From NCBI GenBank assembly GCA_947568605.1, contig CANOPV010000015.1, forward strand, positions 1 through 11,005: a stretch of 11,005 nt of DNA, written 5' to 3'. A model generated the notes under the pieces. It had not been told where the DNA came from. It did no database searches and worked only from the letters and a program-made list of their open reading frames with translations. The translations under genes were made by a program, and so were the position numbers. Of this stretch, positions 7,252 through 11,005 are shown piece after piece. The stretch is from an uncultured Clostridium sp. (lineage in GTDB: Bacteria; Bacillota; Clostridia; TANB77; CAG-508). Each line of letters opens with the position of its first letter. The stretch's first letter is position 1.

Positions 7252-7321
7252 GTTCCATTTAAATGTAACACTACACAAAACTTTTATCTAATCTAAGAAT
7301 ACTTTTGTTTCTTATTTTGAT
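7216..7321 (-). ncRNA. Predicted antisense RNA of cassette 1 (antitoxin)
   Basis: Predicted from a minus-strand promoter (7328-7356) to the shared terminator, about 105 nt. It holds a small hairpin near its 5' end (TAAGAA / TTCTTA), the complement of the second direct repeat, and the terminator stem. The hairpin and promoter are conserved in cassette 2. It would pair with the peptide mRNA at the terminator and at the start region, as RNA II does in the par locus of pAD1. Confidence 0.6.
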
Positions 7322-7327
7322 ATTATT

Positions 7328-7356
7328 ATTGTACTAAATTTTTTAATAAATATCAA
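7328..7356 (-). promoter_or_regulatory. Promoter of antisense RNA, cassette 1
   Basis: TTGATA (7356-7351), a 17-bp spacer and TACAAT (7333-7328). The aligned positions in cassette 2 read TTGTTT, 17 bp and TATAAT. Confidence 0.6.
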
Positions 7357-7400
7357 TACTTTTTATTAAATTTCCCTATGTTTGTATTATTTTTATTTAG

Positions 7401-7443
7401 AGTATAGCCTTCGAAGTGCGGGCGATTAAAATCGCCCCTACAT
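7401..7443 (-). repeat. Dispersed hairpin repeat, copy 6
   Basis: The minus strand reads ATGTAGGGGCGATTT, with a perfect stem GGGCGATT (7420-7427) / AATCGCCC (7430-7437), and the tail GCACTTCGAAGGC shared with the copy at 986-1031. It lies just past the glyQS stop codon. Confidence 0.8.
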
Positions 7444-7460
7444 TATTCTACATTTTTTAA

Positions 7461-8843
7461 TTAGAATTCTATTTTTTTGTTTAACCATTGTTCTATTTCA
7501 TCTATTTTTACTCTTATTTGTTCCATTGTGTCTCTATCTCTTATTGTTACTGTATTATCTTCTAATGTATCAAAGTCTATTGTTACACAGTATGGTGTGC
7601 CTATTTCGTCTTCTCTTCTATATCTTTTACCTATTGAGCCTGCTTCGTCATAATCACACATAAATTTTTCTGATAGTTTTTGATATACTTCTTCTGCTTT
7701 TTCACTTAATTTTTTTGATAATGGTAATACTGCAATTTTAAATGGTGCAAGTGCTGGATGTAAATGTAATACTGTTCTTACATCTCCATTATCAATTTCT
7801 TCTTCATCATAAGCATTACATAGAAATGCTAAAACTACTCTATCTGCTCCTAATGATGGTTCTATACAGTATGGTACATATCTTTCTTTCGTTTCATCAT
7901 CTAAATATGATAAATCTTCTTTTGATGCTTCAATATGTCTAGTTAAATCATAATCTGTTCTGTCTGCTATTCCCCATAGTTCTCCCCAACCGAATGGAAA
8001 TGCGAATTCTATATCTGTTGTTGCTTTACTATAAAATACTAGTTCTTCTTTACTATGGTCTCTTAATCGTATATTTTCTTCTTTTATCCCTAAGTTTAAT
8101 AACCAGTTTTTACAATATTCTCTCCAATATTCAAACCATTCTAGGTCTGTTCCTGGCTTACAGAAAAATTCTAATTCCATTTGCTCAAATTCACGTATTC
8201 TGAATATGAAGTTTCCTGGTGTTATTTCATTTCTAAATGCTTTTCCTATTTGTGCTATTCCTATTGGTAGTTTTTTTCTTGTTGTTCTCATAACATTTTT
8301 GAAGTTTACAAATATTCCTTGTGCTGTTTCTGGTCTTAAATATATTTCTGATTTTGTGTCTTCTGTAACTCCTTGGAATGTTTTAAACATTAAATTGAAT
8401 TTTCTAATGTCTGTAAAGTTTGATTTTCCGCAGTTTGGACATACAATGTTGTGTTCTTTCATATATGAAATCATTTTTTCATCTGCCCATCCATCGACTA
8501 TTTCTTCACAGTCGTTATTATGCATCCATTCTTCTATTAGTTTATCTGCTCTATGTCTTGTTTTACATTCTTTACAGTCTATTAATGGGTCTGAAAATCC
8601 CCCTACGTGCCCTGATGCTACCCAAGTTTGCGGGTTCATTAATATTGCTGCATCTAGTCCCACATTGTTTTTGTTTTCTTGTATAAATTTTTTTCTCCAA
8701 GCATTTTTTACATTATTTTTTAATTCTACTCCTAATGGTCCATAATCCCAAGTGTTTGCTAAACCTCCATAAATTTCTGAACCTGGATATATGTACCCTC
8801 TTGCTTTACATAGATTTACTAATTTTTCCATTGAATCTAACAT
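7461..8843 (-). CDS. glyQS: Glycyl-tRNA synthetase, single-chain (alpha2) type
   Basis: Cytoplasmic class II synthetase that charges tRNA-Gly. It has 460 residues, normal for the homodimeric form; the separate alpha and beta chains of the other bacterial type are not present. Motif 1 region GGLANTWDYGPLGVELKN (26-43). A possible zinc site CKEC (90-93) and CPNC (135-138). Substrate segment LRPETAQGIF (169-178). Motif 2 FRNEITPGNFIFRIREFEQME (203-223). Motif 3 LGADRVVLAFLCNAY in the C-terminal third, then an anticodon-binding domain from about 365 (LAPFKIAVLPL). The ATG follows AGGAGG by 5 nt. Its promoter leaves a leader of only about 23 nt, too short for the T-box usual for glyQS in Firmicutes. 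The gene is bracketed by the two peptide cassettes. Confidence 0.98.
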   Translation of the reverse strand: MLDSMEKLVNLCKARGYIYPGSEIYGGLANTWDYGPLGVELKNNVKNAWRKKFIQENKNNVGLDAAILMNPQTWVASGHVGGFSDPLIDCKECKTRHRADKLIEEWMHNNDCEEIVDGWADEKMISYMKEHNIVCPNCGKSNFTDIRKFNLMFKTFQGVTEDTKSEIYLRPETAQGIFVNFKNVMRTTRKKLPIGIAQIGKAFRNEITPGNFIFRIREFEQMELEFFCKPGTDLEWFEYWREYCKNWLLNLGIKEENIRLRDHSKEELVFYSKATTDIEFAFPFGWGELWGIADRTDYDLTRHIEASKEDLSYLDDETKERYVPYCIEPSLGADRVVLAFLCNAYDEEEIDNGDVRTVLHLHPALAPFKIAVLPLSKKLSEKAEEVYQKLSEKFMCDYDEAGSIGKRYRREDEIGTPYCVTIDFDTLEDNTVTIRDRDTMEQIRVKIDEIEQWLNKKIEF

Positions 8844-8872
8844 ATTTGCCTCCTATTTTTTTAACTTAAATA

Positions 8873-8901
8873 ATTATAAACTATTTATTGTTTATTTGCA
8901 A
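8873..8901 (-). promoter_or_regulatory. Promoter of glyQS
   Basis: TTGCAA (8901-8896), a 17-bp spacer and TATAAT (8878-8873), with the start near 8866. It is divergent from, and about 30 bp away from, the promoter of peptide cassette 2. Confidence 0.75.
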
Positions 8902-8927
8902 GGTATTTTTAAATTTTGTCTTTTTTG

Positions 8928-8956
8928 TTGACTTTTTATTTCTAATATTATATATT
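8928..8956 (+). promoter_or_regulatory. Promoter of micro-peptide cassette 2
   Basis: TTGACT (8928-8933), a 17-bp spacer and TATATT (8951-8956). Seven bases later G8963 opens the leader helix GTTCCC, as in cassette 1. Confidence 0.7.
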
Positions 8957-8962
8957 TTTTTC

Positions 8963-9002
8963 GTTCCCGCCTTCCAAGAAGGAGGTGAAAATTTATGGGA
9001 AC
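8963..9002 (+). promoter_or_regulatory. Leader helix that hides the ribosome site of cassette 2
   Basis: GTTCCC (8963-8968) pairs with GGGAAC (8997-9002), and CCTTCC pairs imperfectly with GGAGG (8981-8985). Relative to cassette 1 an extra C on one side is matched by an extra G on the other: covariation that keeps the helix. Confidence 0.75.
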
Positions 9003-9060
9003 ATACATAAAAGTAATTGTACTAATACTTATATATCTTATACTGAAATTATTTGATTAG
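8995..9060 (+). CDS. 21-residue hydrophobic peptide, putative type I toxin (cassette 2)
   Basis: ATG at 8995, 9 nt after AAGGAGG. The peptide begins MGTYIKVIVLILI and ends YLILKLFD. Against cassette 1, the hydrophobic core VLILIYLILK is unchanged and several substitutions are conservative (L/V, M/L), which suggests selection on the peptide and not only on the RNA. Layout, lengths and signals repeat those of cassette 1: promoter, leader helix, shared terminator, direct repeat and antisense promoter. The gene is divergent from glyQS. Function as a membrane-acting toxin held off by an antisense RNA is inferred from the layout; I cannot assign it to a named family. Confidence 0.78.
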   Translation: MGTYIKVIVLILIYLILKLFD

Positions 9061-9066
9061 TGCAAT

Positions 9067-9101
9067 AAAAATACTAGAGTTATGCAGACTCTAGTATTTT
9101 T
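9067..9101. terminator. Bidirectional terminator shared by peptide mRNA and antisense RNA, cassette 2
   Basis: AAAAATACTAGAGT (9067-9080) and ACTCTAGTATTTTT (9088-9101) form a perfect 14-bp stem with a 7-nt loop. A-runs and T-runs make it active on both strands. Confidence 0.88.
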
Positions 9102-9170
9102 TATTCCATTTATGGAAAACATACATAAAATTTTTATCTAATTAAGAATACTTTCGTTTCTTATTTTGAT
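9067..9170 (-). ncRNA. Predicted antisense RNA of cassette 2 (antitoxin)
   Basis: About 104 nt from the promoter at 9177-9205 to the shared terminator. It has the same parts as the cassette-1 antisense RNA: a 5' hairpin TAAGAA / TTCTTA with a 9-nt loop, the complement of the second direct repeat, and the terminator stem. Confidence 0.6.
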
Positions 9171-9176
9171 AATACT

Positions 9177-9205
9177 ATTATACTAAAAATTTTTTAAAAA
9201 AACAA
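9177..9205 (-). promoter_or_regulatory. Promoter of antisense RNA, cassette 2
   Basis: TTGTTT (9205-9200), a 17-bp spacer and TATAAT (9182-9177), aligned with the antisense promoter of cassette 1. Confidence 0.6.
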
Positions 9206-9212
9206 TACTTTT

Positions 9213-9242
9213 AAAAAAATTCGTAGAATTATCTACGAATTT
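9213..9242 (-). terminator. Terminator of the 102-residue gene
   Basis: A perfect 11-bp stem, AAATTCGTAGA (9217-9227) with TCTACGAATTT (9232-9242), loop ATTA. On the minus strand it is followed by a run of T. It lies 21 bases past the stop at 9264 and just before the antisense promoter of cassette 2. Confidence 0.85.
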
Positions 9243-9263
9243 CTTGTGGACTTTGTATTGGTT

Positions 9264-9572
9264 TTAGTGTTTAATTGCTAAAATAATTTTGCTTTCAGGG
9301 TCTTTTTCATCTTCATGAATCTCCCAGTTTTCTCGTTTCTTTGCCTCTTCATTAATAGCTTCAATGGCTATTTTGTGTGCAAAGATTAAGTCTTCTTCAA
9401 AACGTCTTGTGGTTATTATGCCATTGCTTTCGTGAAATTCAAATTCCACTGAAATACCATCCTTGGCTTTAATAATTGCAACAGCATTTGCTTTTTCCGC
9501 AAACGGACATATATAGTCCAAGAATGCCTTCAAAAATACCCGTTTTTCTTCGTTCCTAATTGAGCTATCCAT
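9264..9572 (-). CDS. Small protein of unknown function (102 residues)
   Basis: I do not recognise this protein. It is soluble, acidic and probably mixed alpha/beta: a helical start (FLKAFLDYICPFAEKANAV), two short strands (AIIKAKDGI, VEFEFHE), a second helical region (FAHKIAIEAINEEAKKREN) and a short C-terminal strand. No signal peptide, membrane segment or cysteine cluster is visible. The ATG follows AAAGG by 8 nt. The gene has its own promoter, a leader hairpin and a terminator, so it is a single-gene unit. Its codon use is richer in G and C than the neighbours, and it contains the only in-frame CGG codon I found in the complete genes here (Arg 11), which suggests recent acquisition or a different expression history. 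Confidence 0.8.
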   Translation of the reverse strand: MDSSIRNEEKRVFLKAFLDYICPFAEKANAVAIIKAKDGISVEFEFHESNGIITTRRFEEDLIFAHKIAIEAINEEAKKRENWEIHEDEKDPESKIILAIKH

Positions 9573-9641
9573 AAAATCATCCTTTCATCAGGTCTCAAAT
9601 TGAATTTCTAACAAATTTCCATCCTTTCACTAAATTTTAAG

Positions 9642-9659
9642 TCCACCAAATGAGGTGGA
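9642..9659 (-). promoter_or_regulatory. Hairpin at the predicted 5' end of the 102-residue gene's mRNA
   Basis: TCCACC (9642-9647) and GGTGGA (9654-9659) form a perfect 6-bp stem with a 6-nt loop. It lies exactly where transcription should start from the promoter at 9665-9692. It could be an operator or a 5' stabilising stem. The rest of the leader (about 70 nt) contains two AAAGGATG words. Confidence 0.5.
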
Positions 9660-9664
9660 ATATT

Positions 9665-9692
9665 ATTATATCACTTTTAAAAATTTTTGCAA
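9665..9692 (-). promoter_or_regulatory. Promoter of the 102-residue gene
   Basis: TTGCAA (9692-9687), a 16-bp spacer and TATAAT (9670-9665). The TTGCAA -35 box is the same as in the glyQS and 7034-7062 promoters. Confidence 0.75.
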
Positions 9693-9715
9693 GTGTTTTT
9701 TGAATTTTTTATAGA

Positions 9716-9743
9716 TTTTTGGCACAGAAAACTGTGCCAAAAA
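9716..9743 (-). terminator. Hairpin after the alcohol dehydrogenase gene
   Basis: GGCACAG (9721-9727) and CTGTGCC (9732-9738) form a perfect stem, extended by T-A pairs to 12 bp. It lies just past the stop at 9750. The flanking T-run precedes the stem and A-run follows it on both strands, the reverse of a normal intrinsic terminator, so it may be a 3' stabilising stem. Confidence 0.45.
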
Positions 9744-9749
9744 ATTATA

Positions 9750-10994
9750 TTAAAATTTTATTTCATTTCCATAGTAAGCGTCTAATAATATTTGTTTTAA
9801 TTCAGGAATTAATGGTAATCTTGGGTTAGCAGTTGTACATTGGTCTTCAAATGCTTTATCTGCAAGATAGTCTACTTTTGATAAAAATTCTTCTTCGTTT
9901 ATTCCTGCTTCTTTTAAAGATTTTGGTACATTTAATTTTTCCATTAATTTTTGTATTTCTTGTATTAATGAGTTAACTCCTTCTTCGTTTGTATATGCTT
10001 TAAATCCCATTCTTCTTGATAAGTCTGCGTATTTTTGGTCTGCTATAAAGTATTCATATTTTGGGAATGATACAAATTTTGATGGCATTGTTGAATTGTA
10101 TTTTATTACATAAGGTAATATTATTGCATTTGCTCTACCGTGTGGTATATGGAATTCTCCACCTAATTTATGTGCTAATGAATGGTTTATTCCTAAAAAT
10201 GCGTTTGTAAATGCCATTCCTGCTATACAACTTGCATTGTGCATTTTTTCTCTTGCTGTTTTATTTGTTCCATCTTGGTATGCTACTGGTAAATTGTTAA
10301 ATACTAATTGTACTGCTTTTTCTGCTAATCCATCTGTATAGTCTGATGCCATATTTGAAACATAAGCTTCTATTGCGTGTGTTAATACATCAAGCCCTGT
10401 ATCTGCTGTTATTGATTTTGGTAATGTCATAACTAAGTCTGGGTCTATGATTGCAACATCTGGTGTTAGTTCGTAATCTGCTAATGGATATTTTACATTT
10501 TTTACTTTATCTGTAATAACTGCAAATGATGTTACTTCTGAACCTGTTCCTGATGTTGTTGGTATTGCTACCATTTTTGTTTTTGTTCCTAATTTAGGGA
10601 ATTTATACGTACGTTTACGTATATCCATAAATTTAAGTTTTAAGCCTTCTACATCTGCTTCTGGATGTTCATAGAATAACCACATTCCTTTTGCTGCATC
10701 TATTGGACTTCCTCCTCCTAATGCTATTATAACATCTGGTTTGAAATTGTTTATTGCCTCTACTCCTCTTTTTATTGTTTCAAATGATGGGTCTGGCTCT
10801 ACTGATGAAAAGATTTCTGAGTGTACATATTCTTTTCTATTTCTTAAATGATATAAAATTTTATCTACGTATCCTAATTTAACCATTGATTCGTCTGTTA
10901 CTATAAATGCTCTTGTTATTTCTGGCATTTTTTCTAAGTATGCTATTGAACCTGCTTCAAAATATATTTTTTCTGGAACTTTAAACCATTGCAT
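9750..10994 (-). CDS. Iron-dependent alcohol dehydrogenase, AdhE C-terminal type
   Basis: Cytoplasmic NAD(P)H-dependent alcohol dehydrogenase that interconverts aldehydes and alcohols, most likely acetaldehyde and ethanol in fermentation. It has 414 residues in the Fe-ADH fold: cofactor loop GGGSPIDAAK (93-102), IPTTSGTGSEVTSFAVITD (144-162), and iron ligands Asp 202 and His 206 (LDVLTHAIEAY), His 271 (GINHSLAHK) and His 285 (HIPHGRANA). Both the start (WFKVPEKIYFE) and the end (DQCTTANPRLPLIPELK) resemble the dehydrogenase half of bifunctional AdhE. The ATG at 10994 has GGAGGG 5 nt upstream at the window edge, so this is a true start and not an AdhE fragment, unless a separate aldehyde dehydrogenase gene lies just outside. 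The promoter is outside the window. Confidence 0.93.
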   Translation of the reverse strand: MQWFKVPEKIYFEAGSIAYLEKMPEITRAFIVTDESMVKLGYVDKILYHLRNRKEYVHSEIFSSVEPDPSFETIKRGVEAINNFKPDVIIALGGGSPIDAAKGMWLFYEHPEADVEGLKLKFMDIRKRTYKFPKLGTKTKMVAIPTTSGTGSEVTSFAVITDKVKNVKYPLADYELTPDVAIIDPDLVMTLPKSITADTGLDVLTHAIEAYVSNMASDYTDGLAEKAVQLVFNNLPVAYQDGTNKTAREKMHNASCIAGMAFTNAFLGINHSLAHKLGGEFHIPHGRANAIILPYVIKYNSTMPSKFVSFPKYEYFIADQKYADLSRRMGFKAYTNEEGVNSLIQEIQKLMEKLNVPKSLKEAGINEEEFLSKVDYLADKAFEDQCTTANPRLPLIPELKQILLDAYYGNEIKF

Positions 10995-11005
10995 ATTAAC
11001 CCTCC

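Larger units (their letters stand above)
7139..7280 (+). repeat. Direct repeat pair of cassette 1 (7139-7161 and 7257-7280)
   Basis: The peptide start region (ATTTAATGGAACATTACAC, continuing AAAA) recurs beyond the terminator as ATTTAAATGTAACACTACAC plus AAAA, about 21 of 23 positions. The second copy lies outside the peptide mRNA but inside the antisense RNA. The antisense RNA can therefore base-pair with the start codon region. Confidence 0.8.
8991..9130 (+). repeat. Direct repeat pair of cassette 2 (8991-9012 and 9108-9130)
   Basis: ATTTATGGGAACATACATAA plus AA recurs past the terminator as ATTTATGGAAAACATACATA plus AAA. Both cassette-2 copies read ACATAAAA where both cassette-1 copies read ACACAAAA, so each antisense RNA matches its own mRNA best. 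Confidence 0.82.

Noticed and set aside
8206..8745. 179-codon plus-strand open frame opposite glyQS
   Set aside because: Shadow of the glycyl-tRNA synthetase gene; no ribosome site and no recognisable motif.
9573..9641. Short upstream ORF (TTG start, 8 codons) in the leader of the 102-residue gene
   Set aside because: An AAAGGATG word precedes it, but the frame is very short and nothing else supports translation.
1..11005. tRNA or rRNA genes
   Set aside because: Reading both strands I saw no cloverleaf with a GTTCRA-type T-arm and no rRNA-like segment.

Overview
The window is AT-rich DNA that reads as a spore-forming, low-GC Clostridia-type Firmicute. It carries the forespore sigma factor SigG and the spore-cortex amidase CwlD, strong AGGAGG ribosome sites, several TTG starts, a single-chain Firmicutes-type glycyl-tRNA synthetase, and an alcohol dehydrogenase related to clostridial AdhE. 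The species cannot be named from the sequence. All large genes lie on the minus strand, so the order below runs from the right end to the left.

Right end (about 9200-11005): a stand-alone iron-dependent alcohol dehydrogenase resembling the C-terminal half of AdhE, then a 102-residue gene of unknown function with its own promoter, leader hairpin and terminator, and with codon use unlike its neighbours.

Middle (about 6740-9210): glycyl-tRNA synthetase (glyQS) is bracketed by two homologous plus-strand cassettes. Each encodes a 21-residue hydrophobic peptide. Each also has a helix at the mRNA 5' end that covers the ribosome site, a symmetric bidirectional terminator, a convergent antisense promoter, and a direct repeat that gives the antisense RNA a match to the peptide start region. 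This is the layout of a type I toxin-antitoxin locus of the Fst/par kind, but the peptide is not one I recognise. Next to cassette 1 a short minus-strand unit with a good promoter and terminator holds only a 22-codon open stretch without a start codon.

Left half: threonyl-tRNA synthetase (thrS), a two-gene type II restriction-modification system (methyltransferase then endonuclease, overlapping by 4 bp), cwlD, and at the edge sigG. sigG is intact in sequence but split by a single +1 frameshift at TTT-CGG, a site that could be a slippery codon pair, a mutation or an assembly error. CGG is almost absent from the rest of the window.

The intergenic spaces hold at least six copies of a dispersed hairpin repeat (GTAGGGGC at one end, often CTTTGTT at the other), all in the same orientation as the genes. 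Neither synthetase gene has room for a T-box leader. sigG and cwlD serve sporulation; thrS and glyQS charge tRNA; the restriction-modification pair and the peptide cassettes are accessory or selfish elements set between them.
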